Positions 25,690 through 35,182 are shown, counted from the first letter of the stretch. The stretch: 64,000 bases of DNA from Candidatus Thalassarchaeaceae archaeon (GCA_023268715.1 JALRLV010000003.1:321-64320), one strand, 5' to 3'. The notes: generated from the letters alone by a model not told the origin. Translations and numbers: made by a program.

Positions 25690-27059
25690 AATCCCTCTTA
25701 ATGATTATTAGGCTCTTTCAGGCCGTATTGCTGATGTCGGAGAACCCTCCCGGCAGAGGATTCATTCCTGGCGCTGGTGTTTCAGGAGTCAGTAATCCGC
25801 CAAGTTTCCCTGATGCGGCGGATGCTTTGTTAGATTCTAGCAATCCAGAGCCACTTTCTGAAGTTGATGGATTATTGCTATTAGCCGATGGTACACGCTA
25901 TCGAGGACGACTATTTGGAGCACCAAAAATTGCTGAAGGCGAATTAGTCTTCACAACTGGAATGGCTGGTTATCAGGAGAGTTTAACCGACCCCTCTTTC
26001 GCAGGACAGGTTCTAACATTTACCTGGCCCCTGCTCGGAAATTATGGGGTACACGCAGGTACCTCAGAATCTGCGGGAGTTTGGCCAAGGGGTGTTGTTT
26101 GTAGGCAATTGATGGAAGTTCCCGATCACAGAGATGCCATAGGGAGTGTACATGATCTTCTATTTGCTCATGGTGTCCCAGGTATACAAGACATAGACAC
26201 AAGGAAATTAACTCGCCGGGTTAGAGAGCACGGAACGGTTCTGTGTGTCTTTGGTCCGGCTGAAGCAGAAAGAGAAATGCTAGTTCGACTTGACGAGATG
26301 ACACCTCCTGATGTTGAGGATCTAGTGGCTGAAGTAACGTGTGATGAGGCGGTAATTATCAATCCAGGTGCTGTTGATGAGGAAGGTAAGCCCCTTCCTC
26401 GTTTGGCGGCTATAGATTGTGGAGTCAAGTACAATATTCTTCGAGAATTAGCCCAAAGATTTGAGGTAATTTGGTTTCCAGCGACTACATCTTTTGATGA
26501 TATTTTGAAATGGAAACCGGATGCATTCTTCGCTTCGAATGGCCCAGGTGATCCAGCACATTCGGGAGCTGCCACAACCGCTAGAGACAGTTTAGCCGCC
26601 GCGGTTAGAGCTGGTTTACCGGTTATGGGTATTTGTCTCGGCCATCAGTTAATGGGGCTCGCAGCAGGTCTACGAACTTACAAATTGAGATACGGGCATA
26701 GAGGGGCAAACCAACCTGTAGTAGACCTTGAAACCGGACGAGTTTATATCACCAGCCAGAATCATGGGTTTGCAGTCGAGGACCCGGAAAAAGGTATGCT
26801 TGCCCCTCACCCATCCGGTGCTTGTTCAGCCCGTGGGGGCAATGAACTTGAGGCACCATTCAAGGTAAGATACGTCAATGCCAACGATAAAACTGTAGAA
26901 GGCCTAGATCTGATTGGTAAAAGGGCCTTCACAATTCAATATCATCCAGAAGCTTGTCCAGGTCCACATGACGCTTCTCCACTCTTCGACAGATTCGCTA
27001 GTATGGTAGCTGATCATTTAGCAGGAATTCCAATCCCTACCTCAGGAGGGGATAGTTGA
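25686..27059 (+). CDS. carA: Carbamoyl-phosphate synthase small subunit
   Basis: Glutaminase subunit that feeds ammonia to CarB for pyrimidine and arginine synthesis. The CarA N-terminal domain starts near residue 60 (LLLADGTRYRGRLFGAP, VFTTGMAGYQESLTDPSF). The class I glutaminase has its catalytic Cys in MGICLGHQLMGLAAG and His/Glu in IQYHPEACPGPHD. An unusual N-terminal extension of about 55 residues precedes the domain. The start at 25686 overlaps the previous stop; ATG 25734 would remove a hydrophobic leader of 16 residues and is equally possible. Confidence 0.94.
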   Translation: MKSLLMIIRLFQAVLLMSENPPGRGFIPGAGVSGVSNPPSFPDAADALLDSSNPEPLSEVDGLLLLADGTRYRGRLFGAPKIAEGELVFTTGMAGYQESLTDPSFAGQVLTFTWPLLGNYGVHAGTSESAGVWPRGVVCRQLMEVPDHRDAIGSVHDLLFAHGVPGIQDIDTRKLTRRVREHGTVLCVFGPAEAEREMLVRLDEMTPPDVEDLVAEVTCDEAVIINPGAVDEEGKPLPRLAAIDCGVKYNILRELAQRFEVIWFPATTSFDDILKWKPDAFFASNGPGDPAHSGAATTARDSLAAAVRAGLPVMGICLGHQLMGLAAGLRTYKLRYGHRGANQPVVDLETGRVYITSQNHGFAVEDPEKGMLAPHPSGACSARGGNELEAPFKVRYVNANDKTVEGLDLIGKRAFTIQYHPEACPGPHDASPLFDRFASMVADHLAGIPIPTSGGDS

Positions 27060-30000
27060 TGCCTCGTAGAGACGATTTGAAACGAATTGTAATTTTAGGC
27101 AGTGGTCCTATCCGTATTGGCCAAGCGGCTGAATTCGATTTTTCCGGTAGTCAGGCTTGTAGAGCACTTCGGGCAGATGGTTACGAAGTCATTCTGATTA
27201 ATTCCAATCCGGCAACAATTCAAAATGACCCCGAAATGGCAGATCGAATTTACATCGAACCTTTGTTACCGGAGGTTGTCAAGAGAATTTTAGAAATCGA
27301 GAAACCGGATGCTCTACTCGCCGGAATGGGTGGGCAAACAGCCCTCAATATCGCTTCTGCCCTTGCTCATGATGGTAGTTTAGATGAATTGGAAGTTGAA
27401 TTAATCGGTTGCGACTTGGTATCTATTGATGAGGCAGAAGACAGGGATTTATTCAAACAGGTGTGTGAAGAAATCGATCTTCCTGTTTGCAAAGCAATTG
27501 CATGTGATTCGATTGATGCAGTTATGCAAGCTGCGGATAGTTTGGGAGGTTTCCCCCTCCTGATTCGACCGGCTTTCACCTTGGGTGGCCTTGGAGGCGG
27601 TACTGCTCACAATATGGGAGAATTGGTAGAGATTGCTAGTCAAGGTATACTTCATTCCGCCATAGGTCAGGTACTAATCGAGGAAAGCATCCTTGGTTGG
27701 CAAGAGCATGAATACGAGGTTATGAGGGATAGTGCAGATAACGCAATTATTGTCTGCACAATGGAAAATATTGACCCTATGGGTGTACATACCGGAGAGT
27801 CGGTTGTCGTTGCCCCACAGCAGACGCTTTCAGATAGAGATCATCAGATGTTACGCGATGCTGCTCTTCGCCTGATTAGACGGCTGAATATCAAAGGCGG
27901 TTGTAACGTTCAATTTGCAGTCGAACAATCAACTGGAGAATATCGAGTAATAGAGGTTAATCCAAGAGTCTCAAGGTCTTCAGCATTAGCAAGCAAGGCA
28001 ACGGGATACCCAATCGCTAGAATGGCGGCATTAATCGCTGTAGGTTATACTCTGGATGAACTGCCTAACCCAATTACCGGTGAAGGCACCACTGCTGCTT
28101 TCGAACCAACATTGGATTATTGTGTAGTTAAGATTCCTAGATGGCCCTTCGATAAATTTCGGACCGCAGATCGAACTATTGGTACATCAATGAAATCAAC
28201 AGGCGAGGTTATGGCAATAGGTCGGTGCTTTGAGGAGGCCTTCCTCAAGGCATGGGCCAGTCTTGAGTATGGTCAACCTCACCCTAGGCCACTCACCATG
28301 GCCGATGCTTCCGGTGGGGAGACCATGGATGAGAGAGCAAGTGAACCATTGCCTGAAGCCCTCCTAATCGATTGGTTGAGAGTTCCTACAGATAGAAGGA
28401 TGGGGGCCTTATTTGAGGCATTTAGACGAGGTTATTCAATCGAAGATGTTAGAGATGTATCGGGTGGTATTACTCGATGGTTCCTTCACAGATTTGAGAA
28501 AATGGCCGCGCTTGAAACAGAGATACGTGCAGCAGGAGAATTAGGAATGAGCGCGTCAGAAATACCTGTTCTAGAGATGCGCCGCTGGAAGGGCGCAGGG
28601 TTCACAGATTTACACATAGCAGATGCACTCGCTGGCTTCCCAGCTAGCGGATTCAAGACTTTACCTGAGGGTTCAAATGAAGATTCGGTAATGGCCAGGA
28701 GGCACGAATTAGGAATTCATCCTAGATTCAGAATGGTTGATTCTTGCGCAGCAGAGTTTGCCGCTGTAACTCCATATTACTACGCTACCTATGAAGGAGG
28801 ATCTGCTCCAACTGGAATCGATCACGTTCCAGGAATCGATGAATTCACCAAGCAACGGATTGTTGTGGTGGGTAGCGGGCCAATTCGAATTGGTCAGGGA
28901 ATAGAATTTGATTACGGGTGTGTTCATGCCGTTGGTGCAATAAGAGAATTAGGACATGAAGCGATTATTATCAATAATAATCCCGAAACAGTTTCTACTG
29001 ATTTTGATACCAGCGACCGTCTATACTTCGATCCACTAACATTGGAACACTCAGCTGAGGTCTTGCTGCGTGAGAAAGCACACGGAATTTTACTACAATT
29101 TGGGGGCCAGACTGCAATCAATCTCGCCCTTCCATTGGCTGGTAGACTTCCTCACCTCGAAGGAATGGGTCTCAATTTAGCAATGCAGGGGACAACTCCG
29201 GATGCAGTCGATGAAGCTAGTGACAGAGAACGCTTCGAAGCGTTTGCAGCACGGGTTGGTCTAAGGATGCCTAATGGGGCCACTGCAAGTACGCCAGAGG
29301 GAGTTAGGGAAGCAGTTGAAGAGATAGGCTATCCAGTTCTAATTCGTCCTTCTTACGTTCTAGGCGGTCGAGGTATGGAGATACTCTCCAATAACCGACA
29401 ATTGGATGCATATATGGAGGAAGCATTTCTTTCACCGGATCGGCCATTATTGGTTGACGAATATCTTGGTAATGCTATCGAATTAGATGTTGATGCGGTT
29501 TGTGATGGTAGCGAAGTGCTAATTGGAGCAATTATGGAACACCTTGAGGAAGCAGGAATTCACTCAGGGGATTCAACTTGTTTTATACCCCCACAAAATG
29601 TCTCAAAGAAAATATTAGCACAAGTCGAAGATTGGACAAGAAAGATTGGTATTCAACTTGGAGTTAAGGGTTGTTTCAATATTCAATACGCCATTCGTGG
29701 AGAAACCCTGTATGTTTTGGAAGTAAACCCTCGTGGCTCGAGAACATTCCCATTCGTAGCCAAGGCAACCGGAGTTCCACTAGCCCGTATTGCTGCCCGT
29801 CTTACTATGGGTGAAAAATTAGCAGACCTAGATTTCCCAGAGCCACAGAGCGAGGCAGTTTGCGTCAAAGCACCGGTATTCCCTTTTATCAAATTACGTG
29901 GCCTCGACCCCGCCCCGGGTCCAGAAATGAAGAGTACTGGAGAAGTGATGGGAAGCCACAAGCGCGCCTCCGCGGCATATCTGAAAGCGCGCTTGGCAAC

Positions 30001-30427
30001 TGAAATCCCAGTTCCGACAGATGGTGGAGTCTACATCACTGTCAAGAACGCCGACAAGCACGATGTCATTCCTTTGGCTCAAGAATTGGAGGAGATGGGT
30101 TTCACAATTTATGCTACAAGAGGAACCGCCCACGTCCTCCGAGATTCCGGAGGAGTAGATGTTCAGACCTGCTATCGTATCGCTGAGGGTTTGACTCCGG
30201 ATGCATTAGATCTAATGCGCCAGGGTAAGATTCAGCTAATCATCAACACACCCAGGAGTACTGGCGGAGCGGTATTGGACGGGAATATGATGCGCAGGCT
30301 TGCGGTCGAACTTAACATTCCATTTGTGACGACGATGGCTGGAGCACGGATGGAAGTACAAGCTATTGCTGAGGCCAAGGAGGGCATGCCAGAACCAAGG
30401 CTACTGGATATAGCGATTCTAAATTAG
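27059..30427 (+). CDS. carB: Carbamoyl-phosphate synthase large subunit
   Basis: 1122 aa, full length with both ATP-grasp halves. The first half opens with ILGSGPIRIGQAAEFDFSG and the second with VVGSGPIRIGQGIEFDYGC near residue 605; both have VEVNPR(G/V)SR. The C-terminal MGS-like domain (from about 985) ends with INTPRSTGG. Middle residues about 400-590 form the oligomerisation domain. ATG 27059 follows a strong Shine-Dalgarno (aggagggg, 27044-27051) and overlaps the carA stop by one base. Confidence 0.96.
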   Translation: MPRRDDLKRIVILGSGPIRIGQAAEFDFSGSQACRALRADGYEVILINSNPATIQNDPEMADRIYIEPLLPEVVKRILEIEKPDALLAGMGGQTALNIASALAHDGSLDELEVELIGCDLVSIDEAEDRDLFKQVCEEIDLPVCKAIACDSIDAVMQAADSLGGFPLLIRPAFTLGGLGGGTAHNMGELVEIASQGILHSAIGQVLIEESILGWQEHEYEVMRDSADNAIIVCTMENIDPMGVHTGESVVVAPQQTLSDRDHQMLRDAALRLIRRLNIKGGCNVQFAVEQSTGEYRVIEVNPRVSRSSALASKATGYPIARMAALIAVGYTLDELPNPITGEGTTAAFEPTLDYCVVKIPRWPFDKFRTADRTIGTSMKSTGEVMAIGRCFEEAFLKAWASLEYGQPHPRPLTMADASGGETMDERASEPLPEALLIDWLRVPTDRRMGALFEAFRRGYSIEDVRDVSGGITRWFLHRFEKMAALETEIRAAGELGMSASEIPVLEMRRWKGAGFTDLHIADALAGFPASGFKTLPEGSNEDSVMARRHELGIHPRFRMVDSCAAEFAAVTPYYYATYEGGSAPTGIDHVPGIDEFTKQRIVVVGSGPIRIGQGIEFDYGCVHAVGAIRELGHEAIIINNNPETVSTDFDTSDRLYFDPLTLEHSAEVLLREKAHGILLQFGGQTAINLALPLAGRLPHLEGMGLNLAMQGTTPDAVDEASDRERFEAFAARVGLRMPNGATASTPEGVREAVEEIGYPVLIRPSYVLGGRGMEILSNNRQLDAYMEEAFLSPDRPLLVDEYLGNAIELDVDAVCDGSEVLIGAIMEHLEEAGIHSGDSTCFIPPQNVSKKILAQVEDWTRKIGIQLGVKGCFNIQYAIRGETLYVLEVNPRGSRTFPFVAKATGVPLARIAARLTMGEKLADLDFPEPQSEAVCVKAPVFPFIKLRGLDPAPGPEMKSTGEVMGSHKRASAAYLKARLATEIPVPTDGGVYITVKNADKHDVIPLAQELEEMGFTIYATRGTAHVLRDSGGVDVQTCYRIAEGLTPDALDLMRQGKIQLIINTPRSTGGAVLDGNMMRRLAVELNIPFVTTMAGARMEVQAIAEAKEGMPEPRLLDIAILN

Positions 30428-30438
30428 GAGGGGAAAAA

Positions 30439-30768
30439 ATCGAGTTAATCACAAACTACGGAGTAAAGGGTATAGTAGGTTTCTTTCTTGGGGCTACTGC
30501 AGCTTTCTTAGCTAGCATATCCTTGAAGGCAATCAGAATTATCGCATTAGCTCAAGTATCATTTCTGGGATTTTTGGCAGTTTCAGGAATAATCACCATC
30601 AACTTCAGGCGTATTTTGGAAATTTTTTCAGATATTATTGGATGGATAGCTGATTCAATAGAATCAATTTTTTCTTCAATTCTGGAATTGGGTTTATTCG
30701 GTGCAGGTTTCGCTGGAGGCTTTATTGGCACCACTGTCGTTCTTGAGAGATTGAATGATGACTCCTGA
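30439..30768 (+). CDS. FUN14-like small membrane protein, apparent ATC start
   Basis: 110 codons if started at 30439. Gly-rich membrane helices (GVKGIVGFFLGATAAFLAS), then SLKAIR and VSFLGFLAVSGIITINFRRIL, match the FUN14 family layout. A strong Shine-Dalgarno (aggagggg, 30426-30433) sits five bases before the ATC at 30439, and no ATG, GTG or TTG occurs in frame until TTG 30523, which would cut off the first conserved helix. So either ATC is used as start or the G of an ATG is misread. Function in archaea unknown. It follows carB and converges on lysS. Confidence 0.7.
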   Translation: MELITNYGVKGIVGFFLGATAAFLASISLKAIRIIALAQVSFLGFLAVSGIITINFRRILEIFSDIIGWIADSIESIFSSILELGLFGAGFAGGFIGTTVVLERLNDDS

Positions 30769-30769
30769 A

Positions 30770-32347
30770 CTATGAGCTGAACAGTTCTATGGCAGCGTTC
30801 TTTCCGATTTCAAAAATTAGCGCGGAAGCTTTTGGTCCATGACTTCGTCCGAGCATAGCCCAATACAGTGCAATATAGGCCTCTCTTCCACTGACACCCG
30901 AGTTAGCAGATGTTATTCGAATTGTGTTTCCGATTGCTTCATCGGACCATTCAGAATCACCAAGTTGAATAGCCAATTTTTCAAGGAATGATAGTTGTTC
31001 TGGGCTTAATTGTGCACGTGAATTGTCATCAATAATCTCTTGAATATGGATTCTTGCATCTTCAGGGAAGTGTATGCTTCCAATCCAGTTTCGCATCCTT
31101 TCTAATCGATTTTGCAAAGCCGAATTCGGCTCACCATTAAGGTGGCCACTATTTCTTAGTGAATTCCAAACATCATCATCAGAAGTTTTGATTTGTGCCA
31201 GCATTGCCAAGTGTCGGAAAGTAACTCCGGCAACAGAATCAACAGGATCGCTTCCTATCTTTATTTGGCTTAGTCGCATTGCTCCACTTTGGGTTATTGC
31301 AGCAACCCGCTGTCTCTTTGTCAGATCTTCATCATCTGGATTTGGCGGATCAGAAACCAATCTCTCGTATTCATCCGCCATCTGAAACAGTGCAGAACCA
31401 GTATTGAAATCGATATGCCGATTCATCTTCGAGCCCGCGATAAGATAGCGTAGAATTTCAGGTGGTACCAAATTCAGTGCTTCTATTGGGCCAACGGTAT
31501 TACCAGAGGAGGAAGACATCGGTCCCGCTCCTTTTACCTGAATCCACTCGTAGACCATCTTTGATGGTGGTTCAGAACCCAATAATTTGCAAATCGGCAA
31601 TCCCGTGTCAAATGATCCACCAGCGGCCCCGTGGTCCTTTCCTGCTGGCTCACAGGTAATTCCATGAATCCCCCAGCGAGCCGCCCAATCTATTCTCCAA
31701 GGTAACTTTCCTTCTGCTTTTCTTGTATCAGCAGAACCCGACTTTCCATGCCTATCTGTCCAATGAACAAATGGTTTCTCATAACCGGTAACAGTTACAC
31801 CATCCATACTACCATCTGAGCCAAGTGGTTTGTATGGAAACCAATCATCGTCTAATTCTCTACCAGAAATTGTTTCGATAATTTCGCGAATTTCTTCGGC
31901 CTGTTCTATAGCAGAATCTATCTTTTCAGCAAATTGACCGCTTGAGTAGGTCTCATGATTCATTATTACTTCAGGAAAAACTCCAATTTCTGCAAGCGCA
32001 TCTAAAAATGGCCTGAGGAAATGTTCAGCGTATGATAGGCCATTAGGGTCAGGATTTCCGTCTGAATCTGGTGCAGGGATAAATGCAAGAGGACAACCGA
32101 TGTATTTCTCGTATTCTTGCGAAAGGAAGGGATATACACGGCGAAGAGGGTCCATTGAGTCAACGATGAATATGTATCTAGAATCCAACCCTGCATCAAG
32201 ACATGCTCTGTGTATCATTTCAGCTGAGAGAATCTCTCTAATGTGACCAATGTGGAATTCACCCGATGGTGTTATTCCTGAACATGCAACTTGCTTATTA
32301 CCTCGTTCTTTGCTGAGTCTTTCAGCGGTAAAGTCCGCCCAGTGCAT
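30770..32347 (-). CDS. lysS: Lysyl-tRNA synthetase, class I
   Basis: 525 aa archaeal-type class I LysRS. The HIGH motif is at residues 32-35 (PSGEFHIGHIRE), and the KMSKS equivalent is GPMSSSSGNTVGP near residue 285. The C-terminal helical anticodon-binding cage follows. It charges tRNA-Lys. Class I LysRS is typical of euryarchaea and rare in bacteria, which supports the archaeal assignment. Convergent with the FUN14-like gene (one-base gap). Confidence 0.95.
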   Translation of the reverse strand: MHWADFTAERLSKERGNKQVACSGITPSGEFHIGHIREILSAEMIHRACLDAGLDSRYIFIVDSMDPLRRVYPFLSQEYEKYIGCPLAFIPAPDSDGNPDPNGLSYAEHFLRPFLDALAEIGVFPEVIMNHETYSSGQFAEKIDSAIEQAEEIREIIETISGRELDDDWFPYKPLGSDGSMDGVTVTGYEKPFVHWTDRHGKSGSADTRKAEGKLPWRIDWAARWGIHGITCEPAGKDHGAAGGSFDTGLPICKLLGSEPPSKMVYEWIQVKGAGPMSSSSGNTVGPIEALNLVPPEILRYLIAGSKMNRHIDFNTGSALFQMADEYERLVSDPPNPDDEDLTKRQRVAAITQSGAMRLSQIKIGSDPVDSVAGVTFRHLAMLAQIKTSDDDVWNSLRNSGHLNGEPNSALQNRLERMRNWIGSIHFPEDARIHIQEIIDDNSRAQLSPEQLSFLEKLAIQLGDSEWSDEAIGNTIRITSANSGVSGREAYIALYWAMLGRSHGPKASALIFEIGKNAAIELFSS

Positions 32348-32357
32348 CGATTCTACC

Positions 32358-32942
32358 TCAGACAGTGACCACTCTAACTAGGCCTCTCAACGGGACTCCG
32401 TCAATATCGTTCATTTCGGTCTTATTTGCTAGAACCAAACAGAGTTTGACGTCAGCACCTGATTCACGAAGATGTTGCACGGTCTTTCTCATAGTAGTTC
32501 CAGAAGAAACAACATCGTCGATAACGACAACTCTCTTTCCACTAACATAAGCGAATACCTCGGATAGATGACCGGCTTCGGATTCGCTAATACTTCGACT
32601 TACTGCCAACTCAAGGTCCATCTGCCCAGCAATTGCTTGGGCGAATGGAATTCCGTTAATTGAAATTCCAACCATTGTATCAACTTCTTCTCCTATTTCT
32701 TCTTCGATTATGTCACAGAATACGTATGATACTGCTTCCACTCTTGCAGCCTTAACTGCAACAGAACGCCATCCAACCCTGATATCGGAAGGAGTTTCTT
32801 CATCAAGCGGTACATTTGAGGAGGAAAGCCATTGGATTGTGGTCTGAGAAAGTGACAACTCATCAGCAATTTGCTGACCGTTCAGGCCCTTGTTGTGGTA
32901 TTCTTCGACCTTTCTGCGAAGCTCGTCTATGCTCAGTGGCAT
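32358..32942 (-). CDS. HTH-PRTase regulator (GfcR / PyrE-like)
   Basis: 194 aa. An N-terminal helix-turn-helix (about residues 5-45, LNGQQIADELSLSQTTIQWL) is joined to a phosphoribosyltransferase fold with the PRPP motif VVVIDDVVSSGTTMRKTV near residue 140. This arrangement matches the archaeal GfcR/orotate PRTase-like regulator family; in haloarchaea GfcR controls sugar catabolism genes. It is located 10 bases upstream of lysS on the same strand. Whether it has PRTase activity is open. ATG 32942 is chosen over TTG 32945. Confidence 0.87.
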   Translation of the reverse strand: MPLSIDELRRKVEEYHNKGLNGQQIADELSLSQTTIQWLSSSNVPLDEETPSDIRVGWRSVAVKAARVEAVSYVFCDIIEEEIGEEVDTMVGISINGIPFAQAIAGQMDLELAVSRSISESEAGHLSEVFAYVSGKRVVVIDDVVSSGTTMRKTVQHLRESGADVKLCLVLANKTEMNDIDGVPLRGLVRVVTV

Positions 32943-32999
32943 CAATTCGACCGCTCCATCCGCCCCGTATCAAGGATTCGTATGTTGAATATGTAGAAG

Positions 33000-33018
33000 C
33001 ACGGTTCTACGAACCGTG
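33000..33018. promoter_or_regulatory. Perfect 8-bp inverted repeat between dut and the HTH-PRTase gene
   Basis: CACGGTTC-TAC-GAACCGTG forms an 8-bp stem with a 3-base loop. It lies 10 bases after the dut stop and about 58 bases before the regulator start (both minus strand). No T run follows on the minus strand, so a simple terminator is less likely than an operator for the adjacent HTH protein or an RNA-processing stem. Confidence 0.5.
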
Positions 33019-33027
33019 TAAAGACAG

Positions 33028-33477
33028 TCAGAATCTTCCTGTGGAACCGAATCCACCATCTCCTCGATCAGTCTCACCAAGTTCATCCAAATCCACTTCT
33101 TTGAAGGTTGATTGAGGGATTGGAGTAATCAGTAATTGAGCGATTCTTTCACCCTTCGATATTGTGTAAGAATCGCCTTCACCAATCCATGTCATCATGA
33201 CAAATAACTCTCCGCGATAATCAGCATCTATGGTGCCGATTCCATGTGGTGGAATCAAACCTCTCTTGCCTAGAGAAGATCTAGCTCGAACTTGACCTTC
33301 ATAGCCAATTGGAATCGCTACGTGTATACCAGTTCGTACTAATGTTGCATTGCGATAGAGAACATCTGTATCTTCCAAGGCATACAGGTCGTAACCCGCT
33401 GCGTGAGCGCTACCTCTAGTTGGTAACTGTGCATCCTCGTGGACCTTAGCCACCTTTACCTCGATGACCTCGTCCAT
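33028..33477 (-). CDS. dut: dUTP diphosphatase (trimeric dUTPase)
   Basis: 149 aa. All five trimeric dUTPase motifs are visible: HAAGYDLYAL, RARSSLGKRG, GTIDADYRGEL, GERIAQLLI and RGDGGFGSTGRF. It removes dUTP and supplies dUMP for thymidylate synthesis. The motif order and length match standard dUTPase rather than dCTP deaminase. It is divergent from aIF2-beta across a 93-base spacer. Confidence 0.95.
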   Translation of the reverse strand: MDEVIEVKVAKVHEDAQLPTRGSAHAAGYDLYALEDTDVLYRNATLVRTGIHVAIPIGYEGQVRARSSLGKRGLIPPHGIGTIDADYRGELFVMMTWIGEGDSYTISKGERIAQLLITPIPQSTFKEVDLDELGETDRGDGGFGSTGRF

Positions 33478-33570
33478 ACCCCGCCGTTGCTAAACTGGTC
33501 TTTGACGGTTAGTGCCTAGCCGTGAGCCTATCCGGTGGGGTGAAAAGGGAGACGTTGCTCCCCCGAATAG

Positions 33571-33981
33571 ATGAGTGACTTCGAATATGATACTCTGCTT
33601 GAACGAGCACGGGATAGAATTCCGACAGACATCAGCGAAAGAAATCGATGGACTATGCCTAATCCTGAGATTTTAGTTGAGGGTAACCAAACAATAATTC
33701 GTAATTTTTCCGCCATAGTAGATGCAATGGATAGGGATGCAAATCACGTCTATCAATATCTCATCAATGAACTGGGAACATCAGGCACCAGAGAGCAAGT
33801 TCGTGTTATGCTCAAAGGCAGGGTTCCGCCGAAAAGAATCAAAGAGAAAATAGTTGGATATGTCAAAACATACATTCTCTGTGAGCAGTGTAAGGCACCC
33901 GATACACGATTCATCAAAGAAGATCGAACAACTCTGCTAAAGTGCCAAGCCTGTGGGGCCACCCGTCCAGTCCGGCTATGA
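33571..33981 (+). CDS. Translation initiation factor aIF2, beta subunit
   Basis: 136 aa, the usual archaeal length. The central domain holds RIPTDISERNRWTMPNPEI, then VYQYLINELGTSGTREQ. The C-terminal zinc ribbon has two CxxC pairs (CEQCKAP, CQACGA). With alpha and gamma subunits it delivers initiator tRNA to the ribosome. No Shine-Dalgarno is visible; the ATG at 33571 fits the conserved N-terminus. The stop is 12 bases from the convergent ferredoxin-like gene. Confidence 0.95.
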   Translation: MSDFEYDTLLERARDRIPTDISERNRWTMPNPEILVEGNQTIIRNFSAIVDAMDRDANHVYQYLINELGTSGTREQVRVMLKGRVPPKRIKEKIVGYVKTYILCEQCKAPDTRFIKEDRTTLLKCQACGATRPVRL

Positions 33982-33993
33982 TTTTCTCTTGAT

Positions 33994-34308
33994 TTAGTCA
34001 CGCATCAGAAATTCATCAGCGACATTTCCTCCCGCTAGATGATCTACAATTTTGGCTATTGCATGGTCATTGTCAGGTATAGTATACCAAATTCCATCTG
34101 GGTATACGACACAAGAAATTCCTTGCTCACACTTGTCTAGGCAACCCGATTTATTGACTCGGACATCTTTGATTCCAGCTGATTTAGCCGCTCGCTTGAG
34201 CCGAGTCATTACATCGAGAGAGTTCTTCGCAGCACAGCATTCTCGTTGTTTCTCCGGGTCCCGTTGATTGGTACAAACAAAAGCGTGAAGGCGAAAATCA
34301 TTCGCCAT
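33994..34308 (-). CDS. Thioredoxin-like [2Fe-2S] ferredoxin domain protein
   Basis: 104 aa. The 2Fe-2S thioredoxin-like ferredoxin fold is indicated by cysteines in FVCTNQRDPEKQRECC and SGCLDKCEQGISCVVYPDG, a spacing typical of the family also found in HoxE/NuoE C-termini. It probably carries electrons; partner unknown. It is the last gene of a three-gene minus-strand run with PCD and an unknown protein (10-base gap). Confidence 0.88.
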   Translation of the reverse strand: MANDFRLHAFVCTNQRDPEKQRECCAAKNSLDVMTRLKRAAKSAGIKDVRVNKSGCLDKCEQGISCVVYPDGIWYTIPDNDHAIAKIVDHLAGGNVADEFLMRD

Positions 34309-34317
34309 ATTCTCACC

Positions 34318-34644
34318 TTAAATCTCGTCAAACTTAGCCGCGAGGAAGAAATCAGATTCGGTAAGTCCGTTTATTTTGTGAGTCCAAATCATCGCCTTCA
34401 CACGACCCCAACCTAATTCAAAATCAGCATGATGATCTTGTGCTTCGCAAATTCCACCTGCGGAGTTAACAAATTGAAGAGCGGACTCAAAATTGGGGAA
34501 AATCCAGACTCTTTCAATGTGGTGTGTATCGATTAATTTCCAATCTGAATGAATTTGCCGAATCATTTCTTCGGCTTCTTCAAGCCCCATTGGGGGGACA
34601 CCTCCCTTGCAGGGTATGCATTCTTTCTTTGCTAAGTCTGACAT
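34318..34644 (-). CDS. Pterin-4a-carbinolamine dehydratase
   Basis: 108 aa, family length. The active-site block QDHHADFELGWGRVKAMIWTHKINGLTESD shows the two adjacent His and the WGRV/TH pattern of PCD/PhhB. It recycles the oxidised pterin cofactor of aromatic amino-acid hydroxylases, or acts on a tetrahydropterin or related intermediate. No hydroxylase is visible in the window. The N-terminus has a CIPCKGG motif, common in family members. Confidence 0.92.
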   Translation of the reverse strand: MSDLAKKECIPCKGGVPPMGLEEAEEMIRQIHSDWKLIDTHHIERVWIFPNFESALQFVNSAGGICEAQDHHADFELGWGRVKAMIWTHKINGLTESDFFLAAKFDEI

Positions 34645-34647
34645 TCT

Positions 34648-35103
34648 TCAGCCCCACAAGTGACTATCGTCGGAGCCGCCATCGGCTTGTCTCTCCGCCT
34701 GTTCATGAACATTCGATCTCCTTCGCATGTCCTCTTTTTCGAAGGTAAGTAATTCATCATCCTCGATGTATGGTTTTCTCAGATGTGTCACAAGTCGTAC
34801 TTCCACTATCACATCTCTTGCAATAGAGCGATATTGACCGAATTCGTCCAACATCTCTACAGCATTTCTAGAAGTGGCTAGTAACATACCCCGAACCCAA
34901 GGGTCATCATCTTCTCTTAGTGCTCGGGCATCGATTAGTAATTCGATTAAATCGTCTTTCCTAAGACCGCTACGTCGGTCGATTAGAGGGCCAAAGAAAA
35001 CATCCCCACGACCACCCAAATCTTCTGTGCCATATTCTTCAGCAAATCGCTTCGCCCATGCAGGCAAATCTGCAATTCTCTTACCGCGCCGTTCACCGGT
35101 CAT
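34648..35103 (-). CDS. Hypothetical acidic soluble protein
   Basis: 151 aa, charged and mostly helical in appearance, no signal or membrane segment. Recognisable runs (RGDVFFGPLIDRRSGLRKDD, VRGMLLATSRNAVEMLDEFG) match no family I know. First gene of the run ending in the ferredoxin-like protein (3-base gap to PCD), divergent from the NOG1-type GTPase. Coding status is supported by tight operon spacing. Confidence 0.7.
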   Translation of the reverse strand: MTGERRGKRIADLPAWAKRFAEEYGTEDLGGRGDVFFGPLIDRRSGLRKDDLIELLIDARALREDDDPWVRGMLLATSRNAVEMLDEFGQYRSIARDVIVEVRLVTHLRKPYIEDDELLTFEKEDMRRRSNVHEQAERQADGGSDDSHLWG

Positions 35104-35182
35104 AGGGTGGCGTGAGGTCCGCCATAGAAAAGCACGCTGTTTGAAGAAGTATGGATGCGGCCGCTAGACGGGAGGAGAGGTC

